From CBDUQI01 sp965369325 (GTDB taxonomy: Bacteria; Pseudomonadota; Gammaproteobacteria; Steroidobacterales; JBCBZW01): a stretch of 17,730 nucleotides of DNA. Numbering within the stretch: the stretch's first letter is position 1; every line of letters begins with the position of its first letter. This document shows positions 7,145 through 14,366 of the stretch, piece after piece. The stretch spans positions 1 through 17,730 of the forward strand of contig CBDUQI010000118.1 in NCBI GenBank assembly GCA_965369325.1. The letters are read 5' to 3'. The translations under genes were made by a program, and so were the position numbers. The notes beneath the pieces were generated by a model. That model did no database searches, had not been told where the DNA came from, and was given only the letters and a program-made list of their open reading frames with translations.

Positions 7145-7168
7145 CTCTGCGCTTTGCGCAGCGCAGAG
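7145..7168 (+). other. Leader hairpin before the DUF2058 gene
   Basis: CTCTGCGC (7145-7152) pairs perfectly with GCGCAGAG (7161-7168) around an eight-base loop; an alternative inner stem TGCGC/GCGCA is possible. It lies about 50 bases before the ATG at 7220, so it could shape the leader RNA. No U-tract follows, so it is not a standard terminator. Confidence 0.4.
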
Positions 7169-7219
7169 AGCTTGGTAGGATGCTGCAACTTAACACCACC
7201 AAACTGGCGGGTATCACCA

Positions 7220-7771
7220 ATGGGTAGCATGCAGGATCAGTTGCTCCAGGCAGGGCTGATCACTGAAGACAAACTGAAGCAGGCAAAGGCCAAGGACCAC
7301 AAAGCCCGAAAGCGCGCGGGCAAACCCAAAAAGTCCAAACGCAAACCGCCTAGTTCCGCGCCCGCCGGCAACACCGCCGAGCAGGCTGAGAAGCGTGCTC
7401 ACGACCGTCAGCTAAACCGTGCGCGAGACAGCGAGCGGGGCCGCAAATCACGCCTCACCGCGCTACGCACACTGCTGGACAAACACCGTAAGAATGATCC
7501 CAAAGGGGATATCAAGCATTACTACCAGTCCGGTAAGAAGATCAAATACCTGTACATCACGGCCAAGCAGCAGACGTTATTGCAGCAGAACAAATTGCTG
7601 ATCGCTATTCTGGAAGGACGCGGACACATCCTGGAACAATCACAGGAGAAGCAATTGCAGTCGCTGGACCCGGACCGTCAAGACATCCGGATTGCCAAGG
7701 TGGCTGATAAGGCGGGTGACTCAGGCGATGAGTACGGCGAGCATCCGGTGCCCGATGACCTAATGTGGTAA
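7220..7771 (+). CDS. yaiL: DUF2058 family protein (YaiL-like)
   Basis: This 183-residue protein is strongly basic in its first half. It begins with MQDQLLQAGLITEDKLKQAK and has a Lys/Arg-rich helical stretch (about 20-80). A compact domain (about 95-165) with YYQSGKKIKYLYI follows, and it ends with VPDDLMW, the hallmark tail of the gammaproteobacterial DUF2058/YaiL family. The family is described as nucleoprotein- or polynucleotide-associated; a precise role is not established. ATG at 7220 is preferred, but ATG at 7229 (MQDQ) is also possible, as the ribosome site (GGCGGG) is weak. It appears to be a single-gene unit, divergent from the Spondin_N gene and convergent with the hydrolase. Confidence 0.85.
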   Translation: MGSMQDQLLQAGLITEDKLKQAKAKDHKARKRAGKPKKSKRKPPSSAPAGNTAEQAEKRAHDRQLNRARDSERGRKSRLTALRTLLDKHRKNDPKGDIKHYYQSGKKIKYLYITAKQQTLLQQNKLLIAILEGRGHILEQSQEKQLQSLDPDRQDIRIAKVADKAGDSGDEYGEHPVPDDLMW

Positions 7772-7799
7772 CACCCGCTCGGCTGGCGTTGCAAAGCAC

Positions 7800-7816
7800 C
7801 GCCGGATTCAGCGGCG
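7800..7816. terminator. Weak hairpin between convergent genes
   Basis: CGCCG and CGGCG flank a seven-base loop in the 47-base gap between the DUF2058 and hydrolase stop codons. The position suits a shared terminator but the stem is only five pairs and no T-run follows on either strand. Confidence 0.2.
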
Positions 7817-7818
7817 CC

Positions 7819-8631
7819 TCAGCCCACCTGTGGCAGGCGCTCTCGCGAGGCCACTTCATCCACAAAGCTCAGCACCCGCTCATTGAACACGCGCGGCTGA
7901 TCGAACGGGGTCGCGTGTCGGGAGTCCGCAATGGTCTCCAGCCGCCCGTCGGGCATGCTCTGCGCATACATACGCCGGGCCGATGCGGGCACGAAATCAT
8001 GCTCCGCGCTCAACATCAACACCGGCATGGGCAACTGCCCGATACGATCTCGCACCGACCAGCCCGCCAGCGCCTGTACAGCGGCCAGGTAGCTGGCTTT
8101 GTGGTTGCGACTGTGGCGTTCCACCATCACTTTGCGCAAATGTTGCTGCTCGGCCAGCGGAAACAGCTGCTTGGCCAGCAAGCGGCTCATGCGTTGCATA
8201 CCAAGCACGCTCGCCATCCCCACGCGCGAGAGCACTAGCAGGTGCTTGCGCCAATCGTCCAGTTCAAACGTGGGCTGGCTGTTGACGGCAATCAGCGAGC
8301 TTATCCGCTTGGGTGCACTCACGGCCATCTGAAAACCAATGGCACCGCCCATTGAGAAACCAACCACATGCGCGCGTCGCACATTAAGATGCGCGAGCAA
8401 TGCCAGCGCATCATCACAGTACTCGGCAATGGAGTACGGCCCCTGAGGCTTTTCTGACGCGCCAAAGCCGCGCAGGCACGGCGCGATAACCCGGTACCTG
8501 GCGGAAAACGCCGGCAGTTGATACTCCCAGTCGTAACTACTGCATCCCAGCCCGTGTAACAGAAGCAACGGCTCACCAAAGCCCTGCTGCAGATAGTGAA
8601 TTTGAGTGCCGTTAAGGCTCGCGAATGGCAT
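7819..8631 (-). CDS. Alpha/beta hydrolase
   Basis: This 270-residue cytoplasmic protein has the full alpha/beta-hydrolase pattern. The oxyanion region is LLLLHGLGCSSYDW (about 22-35). The nucleophile elbow GFSMGG has Ser93, the acid is Asp212 in SAEHDFVP, and His239 lies in SRHATPFDQP near the end. Length and the absence of a signal peptide fit an intracellular esterase or C-C hydrolase. The substrate cannot be told from sequence and the neighbours give no pathway. ATG at 8631 has no clear ribosome site; instead a GATAAT hexamer ends six bases upstream, so the mRNA may be leaderless. It is divergent from the small exported protein gene at 8867. Confidence 0.88.
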   Translation of the reverse strand: MPFASLNGTQIHYLQQGFGEPLLLLHGLGCSSYDWEYQLPAFSARYRVIAPCLRGFGASEKPQGPYSIAEYCDDALALLAHLNVRRAHVVGFSMGGAIGFQMAVSAPKRISSLIAVNSQPTFELDDWRKHLLVLSRVGMASVLGMQRMSRLLAKQLFPLAEQQHLRKVMVERHSRNHKASYLAAVQALAGWSVRDRIGQLPMPVLMLSAEHDFVPASARRMYAQSMPDGRLETIADSRHATPFDQPRVFNERVLSFVDEVASRERLPQVG

Positions 8632-8637
8632 CGGCGG

Positions 8638-8643
8638 ATTATC
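8638..8643 (-). promoter_or_regulatory. -10-like hexamer next to the hydrolase start
   Basis: GATAAT on the minus strand lies six bases before the ATG at 8631, with no Shine-Dalgarno between and no convincing -35 box. If used, transcription would begin at or next to the start codon. Confidence 0.35.
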
Positions 8644-8866
8644 ACCGCGATCTGCACGCTCGGCGTAGCGATTACATCACAGCGTGTATGTGCCGGCGGC
8701 GGCGCGTTTACCTAATGCTGCGCCAACACCCCGCAGGGGCAGGCAATAGGCCGTTTCTGTGATTGCTGCGCACTTTGCGGTGAAAAAATTTGCCGTTGGT
8801 CACAGCAATGGGCAGGGCTTACAGGCACAGTACGTTTCGGATTGGAACAACAGCACGGAACGCTAT

Positions 8867-9361
8867 ATGAAAGTCCGCTCAGCATGGATGCTGCTGGTAT
8901 TGCTATTGCCCGCATACGCCAGCGCCGGTGGCACGGCTTATCGAGCCATCGCTCAGGACGGGCGCGTGAGTTTCGCCGATCGCGGCGCGCAGCACAGTGC
9001 AACGCCGATCGAGCAAACCAAAGTGACCGCGCAAGCGCTTTATGGCAAGTGGCAGGCCATCGGCTCAGACGGGCGTGTGACCGAGCTTAAGTTGAGCGAA
9101 AGAGGCAGCTTCATTTTCGACCAGACCGATCCAAACTCACCACATCGGGTCTACATGTGCGGCGCGTGGACCCACGGCGAGCGCCATCTGGCGCTGGATG
9201 TGGTAGCTCACAAAGCGCAACTCAGCAGCGGGAAGATCATCGACACCTCGCACCCGGCACCACAGGAGCTGAAGGTGCTGGCCGCCCACAGCACCACAAT
9301 GGTGCTGCGCCTGCCTGACGGTGACGTCCTGAATTTCGCACGTTTGATACGGCACCCCTGA
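8867..9361 (+). CDS. Small exported protein of unknown function
   Basis: This 164-residue protein has a clear signal peptide (MKVRSAWMLLVLLLPAYASA, cut near residue 20). Next comes a short stretch, AYRAIAQDGRVSFADRG (about 24-40), that resembles a reduced DUF4124 motif. The rest (about 56-160) looks like alternating beta strands, beginning YGKWQAIGSDGRVTELKL, reminiscent of small lipocalin-like or copper-resistance-like barrels, but I cannot assign a family. A single Cys (98) follows the signal region. ATG at 8867 was chosen because it begins the signal peptide and ACGGAA lies just upstream; the frame itself is open from 8759. The gene stands alone between a divergent hydrolase and the gamma-glutamyltransferase. 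Export is likely; the role is unknown. Confidence 0.7.
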   Translation: MKVRSAWMLLVLLLPAYASAGGTAYRAIAQDGRVSFADRGAQHSATPIEQTKVTAQALYGKWQAIGSDGRVTELKLSERGSFIFDQTDPNSPHRVYMCGAWTHGERHLALDVVAHKAQLSSGKIIDTSHPAPQELKVLAAHSTTMVLRLPDGDVLNFARLIRHP

Positions 9362-9431
9362 CACTCGCGGGAACCTCCTGGGCACCACCCGTTCGGGCCC
9401 GCGCGCACATTCATCAGTCCATCGTGTCACC

Positions 9432-9459
9432 GCGCGCTCGCGCGTGCGTGTTAGCGCGC
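9432..9459 (+). other. Inverted repeat upstream of the gamma-glutamyltransferase gene
   Basis: GCGCGCT (9432-9438) and AGCGCGC (9453-9459) are perfect complements around a 14-base loop. The repeat sits where the -35 region of the following gene would fall, so it could be an operator or a hairpin. No T-run follows. Confidence 0.3.
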
Positions 9460-9466
9460 AAATCTC

Positions 9467-9472
9467 TATGAT
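9467..9472 (+). promoter_or_regulatory. -10-like hexamer next to the gamma-glutamyltransferase start
   Basis: TATGAT ends eight bases before ATG at 9481. No Shine-Dalgarno lies between them, and the -35 region is poor. This would predict a transcript starting at or near the start codon. Confidence 0.35.
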
Positions 9473-9480
9473 GTTGGCGC

Positions 9481-11040
9481 ATGAGTACCGTCGCCGTCGC
9501 CTCCAGCTCACAACTGTCTGCCCAGGCAGGCGCCCGCATTGGTGAACTGGGCGGCAATGCAGTAGATGCCGCCATCGCCGCCTCACTGGTCTCGATGACT
9601 ACCGAACCGGGGGTGTGCTCGTTGGGCGGCGGCGGATTTGTCACCCTATGGGCCCCAGATCAGGCGCCCGTGACCATTGACGGCAGCATTGCCATGCCCG
9701 GCACCGGCCTGCCGCAGGAGGCCCTCGGCCAGGGCGCGTTTGCGGTCAACATGGCCTACGGGGGCGACCTGACCACACTGGTCGGTCATGGCTCCATCGG
9801 CACACCCGGCGCGCTCGCTGCGCTTGGCGCCGCCAGCGAACGCGCCGGCAAACTCCCCTGGAGTGAACTGGTCCAGCCCGCCTACGAGCTGGCACGCGAT
9901 GGCTTCCCGATGCCCCAACCCTCGCATGAGTACCTGCGCTATTCACACAATTGCGTGTACGGCTGGCAAGCCCTGAGCCACGCCGCATTGCATGATGAGA
10001 ACGGTGAGCTTATAGACGTCGGCGCCCTGGTGCGCGTCGCCGATCTGGACATCAGCCTGGCACAACTGGCCCGTCACGGGCCACAGGATTTTTACCGCGG
10101 CGATATCGCGCAAATGATTGCACAAGACAGTCAGGCTAACGGCGGCGTATTAACGCTAGCCGACCTGCAACAATACACCCCAACCCTGCGCGCCCCGGTA
10201 CAGATGAAGCTGGGGCCGTGGACGTTGGCTACCAACCCGCCGCCCGCGGTAGGGGGCACCACCCTCAGTGCCATGCTTGAACTCATGGCGCGGCGCCCGC
10301 CCTGTTCCAGCGCGCGCTGGCAATGCGCGGACGTTGAATACCTGATTCGTGTGCAGGAGACAGTGCTTGGATTCCGGCGCGGACATCTGGATTTGAGCGA
10401 CACACTGGAACAGGACGCCAACGCGCTGCTGCAGCGCTGTCGAAGCGGCGAGCTGGATCACGCGCTAACCGCGCCATCTACGGTGCACACCTCTGCGGTG
10501 GATCAGCAGGGCCTGGCCTGCAGCATCACCATGTCCTCCGGCTACGGCGCTGGCGTGATCCCCCCTGGCACCGGCATCTGGATGAACAACTGCCTGGGCG
10601 AAATTGAGCTAAATCGGCGCGGCCTGATCGCGGGCCCGCCAGGTACCCGCCTGAACTCCAATATGGCCCCAACCGTCGCACGCGCAGATCACGCCGTGAT
10701 GGCCATCGGTTCGCCCGGCGCTGATCGCATCACGAGCGCGCTGGTGCAAACCCTTACCAACTTGATGTTGCTTGAGATGCCATTGCAAGAGGCGGTGGAC
10801 CATCCCCGGCTGCATACCGAACTGCTGGAGGACGGCATTCGTGTGGCCTACGAGGCCGGCATGCCGGTGGATCGGGTCGCCGTACGCGCGCGGCGCTTCG
10901 AGGAGCCTTCCATGTACTTTGGCGGCGTTGGCGCCGCGCTAGTTCACCGCGACCAGCGCTTTGAGATTGCCGCCGACCCACGCCGCACGGGCGGCGCAGC
11001 AATGGGGCATTGCGCCGATGCCCGTCAGCGCGATCAATAG
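9481..11040 (+). CDS. Gamma-glutamyltransferase family protein, cytoplasmic form
   Basis: This 519-residue Ntn-hydrolase of the GGT family is made as one chain that should cut itself before Thr334 (in STVHTSAVD), the new N-terminal nucleophile of the small subunit. Other family marks are GGNAVDAAIA (24-33), SIGTPGALAALG (105-116), PGTGIWMNN and LNSNMAPTV. Two marks differ from classical enzymes: the usual GSPGGSRI reads GSPGADRI, and SSMSP reads SNMAP, so substrate handling may be altered. There is no signal peptide, unlike periplasmic E. coli Ggt (about 580 residues). It may act on glutathione-like or other gamma-glutamyl or acyl substrates. The start ATG lacks a ribosome site. It lies 66 bases before pdxH. 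Confidence 0.87.
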   Translation: MSTVAVASSSQLSAQAGARIGELGGNAVDAAIAASLVSMTTEPGVCSLGGGGFVTLWAPDQAPVTIDGSIAMPGTGLPQEALGQGAFAVNMAYGGDLTTLVGHGSIGTPGALAALGAASERAGKLPWSELVQPAYELARDGFPMPQPSHEYLRYSHNCVYGWQALSHAALHDENGELIDVGALVRVADLDISLAQLARHGPQDFYRGDIAQMIAQDSQANGGVLTLADLQQYTPTLRAPVQMKLGPWTLATNPPPAVGGTTLSAMLELMARRPPCSSARWQCADVEYLIRVQETVLGFRRGHLDLSDTLEQDANALLQRCRSGELDHALTAPSTVHTSAVDQQGLACSITMSSGYGAGVIPPGTGIWMNNCLGEIELNRRGLIAGPPGTRLNSNMAPTVARADHAVMAIGSPGADRITSALVQTLTNLMLLEMPLQEAVDHPRLHTELLEDGIRVAYEAGMPVDRVAVRARRFEEPSMYFGGVGAALVHRDQRFEIAADPRRTGGAAMGHCADARQRDQ

Positions 11041-11106
11041 CTGCCGCCCATTTCTGCCCTGGGCCCGGCAAGCCCTCACTGCCCCCCTGATCCGGAGTAC
11101 CACCTG

Positions 11107-11757
11107 ATGCCCGCAACGTTATCCGACACTCTACCCAAGGAGCCGTTTGACACCCTTAGTAAGTGGATGGTGCAAGCTGCTAACGGCCCGTTGGTTAATC
11201 CCAACGCCATGACGCTGGCAAGCGTAGACGCCCGCGGCAAGCCCGCTGCACGCATTGTGTTGTGCAAACACATCGAACCGGAGCAGGGCTACCTAGTGTT
11301 CTATACCAACTATGAATCGGACAAAGGCACGCAACTCACGCAGACGCCGCAGGCGGCGGCAGTGTTTTACTGGGACTCTCTGGGCCGGCAGGTGCGTGTG
11401 CGCGGGCCGGTACACAAAGCGCCGGCACAGGAAAGCGATGCTTACTTTGGCTCGCGCCATCGCGGCAGTCGACTGGGCGCCTGGGCTAGCGCGCAAAGCC
11501 GCCCGATCGATTCACGGGCTGAGCTGATAGAACAGTTGGAGCAGGTACAGTCACGCTTTCCAGACGACACACCGGTGCCCCGCCCGCCGCATTGGGGTGG
11601 CTTTCGCCTGTGGGCCGAAGAAGTAGAGCTGTGGTCAGACGGCGAACACCGTATCCACGATCGCGCCCGCTGGGTACGCACACTCACACCGGCCGGGCCG
11701 GCTGAGCAGACTCAGTACACTGGTGGCGCCTGGCACGCCACTCGCCTGCAGCCCTGA
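11107..11757 (+). CDS. pdxH: Pyridoxamine 5'-phosphate oxidase (PdxH-like)
   Basis: This 216-residue FMN enzyme would oxidise pyridoxamine or pyridoxine 5'-phosphate to pyridoxal phosphate. Visible family features are RIVLCKHIEPEQGYLVFYTNYESDKG (FMN and dimer region, cut into RIVLCK and FYTNYESDKG), GRQVRVRG, YFGSR...LGAWASAQS, PRPPHWGGFRL and the C-terminal RLQP. Some usual residues differ: RPxxS is RHRGS, and EFWQG is ELWSDG, though the RIHDR motif is kept. Length fits the family (about 210-220). GGAG lies eight bases before ATG. The CPXCG gene follows after 14 bases and is probably co-transcribed. The family is sure; a strict PdxH role is likely but the substitutions leave room for a related flavin oxidase. 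Confidence 0.85.
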   Translation: MPATLSDTLPKEPFDTLSKWMVQAANGPLVNPNAMTLASVDARGKPAARIVLCKHIEPEQGYLVFYTNYESDKGTQLTQTPQAAAVFYWDSLGRQVRVRGPVHKAPAQESDAYFGSRHRGSRLGAWASAQSRPIDSRAELIEQLEQVQSRFPDDTPVPRPPHWGGFRLWAEEVELWSDGEHRIHDRARWVRTLTPAGPAEQTQYTGGAWHATRLQP

Positions 11758-11771
11758 GGGCGTACTGCATA

Positions 11772-11969
11772 ATGCACGAGCTTATTCAGGAGACTGCCAT
11801 TACCTGCCCTGCCTGCTGGGAGAGTATTCTTCTGAGCATTGATCTGTCGGTAACAGGTGACGATCAGGTCTACGTAGAGGATTGCCAGGTGTGCTGTAAT
11901 CCCTTTACCCTTACCCTTGCCGTGAGCGACGGCCAACTGATCAGCCTGTCGGTGGAATCAACCCAATAG
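11772..11969 (+). CDS. CPXCG-motif cysteine-rich small protein
   Basis: This 65-residue protein carries CPAC (Cys12, Cys15) and CQVC (Cys38, Cys41), followed directly by Cys42 and NPF. This fits the small CPXCG family, which probably binds one zinc ion through four cysteines. The first pair keeps the CPXC spacing but lacks the following Gly (Trp16 instead). No signal peptide or membrane helix is seen. It lies 14 bases after pdxH on the same strand and 24 bases before the protease gene. Function is unknown; the small size argues for a regulator, adaptor or metal-handling protein. Confidence 0.8.
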   Translation: MHELIQETAITCPACWESILLSIDLSVTGDDQVYVEDCQVCCNPFTLTLAVSDGQLISLSVESTQ

Positions 11970-11993
11970 CCGATAATCCCGAGGCGTTAGCGC

Positions 11994-12818
11994 ATGCGAA
12001 CGGCTGCAGCAGCCCCCAAAAAGACCGGTCTATGGCGCTTGCTGCGCGTCAGCCTGCTGCTGTACCTGTTGCTGTTTGTTGCTGTTGGCACCTGGCTCGC
12101 CGGCAGCCGATCGACTGACTGGAACAACACACTTTACATGGCCGTCTACCCAGTCAACGGCGATGATTCCGAACGCTCCTCAAGCTACATCAAGACACTG
12201 GCCGCCAAAGACTTCCGGGCGATTGAGGTGTTTATGGCGCGGGAAGTGAAACGCTTTGGCATCTCGTTAGAAGAGCCGATCAAAATAGAACTGGGCCTGC
12301 CGGCCAGCGCGCCGCCCGCACCGCCCGAGCGCCAAAACCCACTAACCATCGCGTGGTGGAGCCTAAAGCTGCGCTACTTCGCTTGGCGCACCGAGCGCGC
12401 ACAAAATTTGCCTACGCCAGACATACGCATGTTTGTGATGTTCTACGATCCAGATCAACGCCAGCGGCTGGCCCACTCACTGGGTCTGCGCAAAGGGCTC
12501 ATCGGCGTGGTCCACGGCTTTGCCGGACGGGCGCACGCAGCGCAAAACAACTTTGTGGTGGCGCACGAAATGCTGCACACTCTGGGCGCAACCGACAAGT
12601 ACAGTCGCTCGAGCAATCTACCCGTATTCCCGCAAGGCTACGCCGAGCCGCGACGCGAACCACTGCACCCGCAACGCTACGCCGAGATTATGGGCGGGCG
12701 CACCGCCATCTCCCCCACGCACGCGAAAATGCCGATTGGCCTTACCCGCGGCACCGTCATTGGTATGTACACGGCGGAGGAGCTCAATTGGGTGGAACGT
12801 TTGCCTCCCGGCAAGTAA
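11994..12818 (+). CDS. Membrane-anchored metzincin-like zinc protease
   Basis: This 274-residue protein has one N-terminal transmembrane helix (about 17-37, basic residues before it), so the rest should lie in the periplasm. The sequence VVAHEMLHTLGATDKY gives HExxHxxGxxD with His191, Glu192, His195 and Asp201. This is a metzincin-style zinc site in which Asp replaces the usual third His, as known for snapalysin-type enzymes. YAEIMGG (Met233) about 32 residues later could be the Met-turn. No propeptide or peptide-binding domain is recognised. The start ATG at 11994 has GAGG about ten bases upstream. The enzyme probably cuts envelope proteins or peptides. The zinc-site call is good; the metzincin placement is an inference. 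Confidence 0.75.
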   Translation: MRTAAAAPKKTGLWRLLRVSLLLYLLLFVAVGTWLAGSRSTDWNNTLYMAVYPVNGDDSERSSSYIKTLAAKDFRAIEVFMAREVKRFGISLEEPIKIELGLPASAPPAPPERQNPLTIAWWSLKLRYFAWRTERAQNLPTPDIRMFVMFYDPDQRQRLAHSLGLRKGLIGVVHGFAGRAHAAQNNFVVAHEMLHTLGATDKYSRSSNLPVFPQGYAEPRREPLHPQRYAEIMGGRTAISPTHAKMPIGLTRGTVIGMYTAEELNWVERLPPGK

Positions 12819-12841
12819 ATTCACGCCATTGGCATCTGCGC

Positions 12842-12856
12842 CAGCGCTGGGCGCTG
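12842..12856. terminator. GC-rich hairpin between convergent genes
   Basis: CAGCGC (12842-12847), TGG loop, GCGCTG (12851-12856) form a tight six-pair hairpin in the 96-base gap between the protease stop and the M56/M23 stop. The position suits a shared terminator, but no T-run follows on either strand. Confidence 0.3.
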
Positions 12857-12914
12857 CAGCATCACCAGCCAACCACCTTCCATCAGCATTACGCCTGACG
12901 GGCGAGACCGAGCC

Positions 12915-14366
12915 CTATTTCGCGCCAGCCAACTGAACCGCCGAAAACACCTTGGATGGATCCATACGCTCACCATTTCTTCGCGTTTCAACGTGAACGT
13001 GCGGGCCCGAGCTCACGCCCGTGTTGCCGACGCGGCCAAGTACCTGGCCCACTTCAACGCGATCGCCATGAGTAACACGGTAGCTTTGCAGATGCGCGAA
13101 CATCACACTGAGCCCGTCATCGGCGTCTATGACCACCACTTTGCCCCAGGCGGCGGTATCGTTGAAAAGATCGGTCGCTGCCGTCACTGTGCCCGTGACC
13201 GGGCTGAGAATGGGGGTGCCGAGCGGTGCGGCAATGTCCACGCCGTGGTGAAATTTGCCCCCCGCCTTCACCGGGCCAAACGCAGAGGTTATGCGCCCAA
13301 CCAACATCGGCGCCCCATCTATGGAACCGGCCCAGGCCAATCCGCCCAGAGCCCCGCTACCTAGCGCCAAGGCGCCCAACAACAAGCTGACGCGGGCAGC
13401 TATGGGCTTGCGGCGCACACCAGCGCCTTCCAAAATACAACGGACTCTCATTTGCACACTCCTGAAGTGATGGTTGATGAGGGTGGCGGACGGGCATGGC
13501 AGTGCCCGTCCGCTGTTAATTCGGGCCACACTCACCAGCGTGCTAGCGTAGTGGCTCGCAGTAAAAGATTCGTTCGCATCAACGCCGTGCCCGCGGTTGC
13601 TGCCTGGCGAACCAACATCGAAATGCCGCAGGACGGCGGCATCGGCCTGCATCTCGCAGGCCAGCGCCCAGCGCCGTACCATTGCGCGTACAGCCGGACT
13701 CGGCCAACACAGTGCCCTCACAAGTTGAAGTAGCAGCGTGGTCTGTGGGTCGTGACGGTTAATGTGCGCGGCTTCATGACGGATCACCAATTGTAAGCGG
13801 GCGGGGCTGAGCGCGTGCGCGACGTGCAATGGGATAACAATCAGCGGCGAACAGACACCCAGCGCCAGCGGGGGCAGGCGCCAGCCCGCAATCACCACGC
13901 GATACCCCAGCGCAGCGGCCAGCGCTTCGGGCGCCACCTCATCGGGCAGCCTGCAGTCGCGCAAATTCCGGCGCAGACACTGGTATTGATAAACCACGCG
14001 CGCAGCCCCAAGCAACGCAACCACCAGATACAGCAAAGCGGCCGCTGTCATCGAGCTGGCAACCCAGGCGGAGGGCGGCGCCGCAAGTGCTTCGGATGGG
14101 CCATCCGCCAGCAGCGGCGAAGCGGACAGGACCGGCATCAGCGCGAGCGGTGCGCCGTCGCTGCCATTGCCAAACACGCCACCTAGGGTCCCCACCGCCG
14201 GCAACACCGCGACCGCAATTGCGGCCAGCCAATAACCATCCCAATCCGGGCTTGGGTAGCGAGACTGGATAAGCATTGCCATCGCCCAGACCGCCAGGCT
14301 CCACGCCCACCAGGCGCAGGCAAGCGGCAGCCACGCGGCGGCAAACTCGCTTACTACCCCCTGCAT
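12915..14366 (-). CDS. BlaR1-like M56 membrane protease fused to M23 (LytM) domain
   Basis: This 483-residue protein has BlaR1-style topology: membrane helices near 9-31, 45-65 and 104-122, a cytoplasmic M56 zinc protease, a fourth helix near 326-347, and then an outer domain. The M56 site is HEAAH (His197, Glu198, His201) with Glu238 in CEMQAD as third ligand. The outer domain (about 355-475) is an M23/LytM endopeptidase fold with HHGVD (His373, Asp377), FAHL (His425) and HVH (His456, His458), so its metal site looks intact. In BlaR1 the outer part is a penicillin-binding sensor; here a peptidoglycan-peptidase domain takes that place. It overlaps the BlaI-type gene by one base (TGATG) and should be its protease partner. 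Cell-wall state is the likely signal. Confidence 0.87.
   Translation of the reverse strand: MQGVVSEFAAAWLPLACAWWAWSLAVWAMAMLIQSRYPSPDWDGYWLAAIAVAVLPAVGTLGGVFGNGSDGAPLALMPVLSASPLLADGPSEALAAPPSAWVASSMTAAALLYLVVALLGAARVVYQYQCLRRNLRDCRLPDEVAPEALAAALGYRVVIAGWRLPPLALGVCSPLIVIPLHVAHALSPARLQLVIRHEAAHINRHDPQTTLLLQLVRALCWPSPAVRAMVRRWALACEMQADAAVLRHFDVGSPGSNRGHGVDANESFTASHYASTLVSVARINSGRALPCPSATLINHHFRSVQMRVRCILEGAGVRRKPIAARVSLLLGALALGSGALGGLAWAGSIDGAPMLVGRITSAFGPVKAGGKFHHGVDIAAPLGTPILSPVTGTVTAATDLFNDTAAWGKVVVIDADDGLSVMFAHLQSYRVTHGDRVEVGQVLGRVGNTGVSSGPHVHVETRRNGERMDPSKVFSAVQLAGAK

Noticed and set aside
8757..8804. CRP-like or inverted repeat CTGTGA...TCACAG upstream of the exported protein
   Set aside because: The arms are about 40 bases apart, far from the CRP spacing, and only six bases long.
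12993..13733. Plus-strand open frames opposite the M56/M23 gene
   Set aside because: They are antisense frames of a GC-rich gene, with no recognisable domain, while the minus-strand frame encodes two intact peptidase domains.
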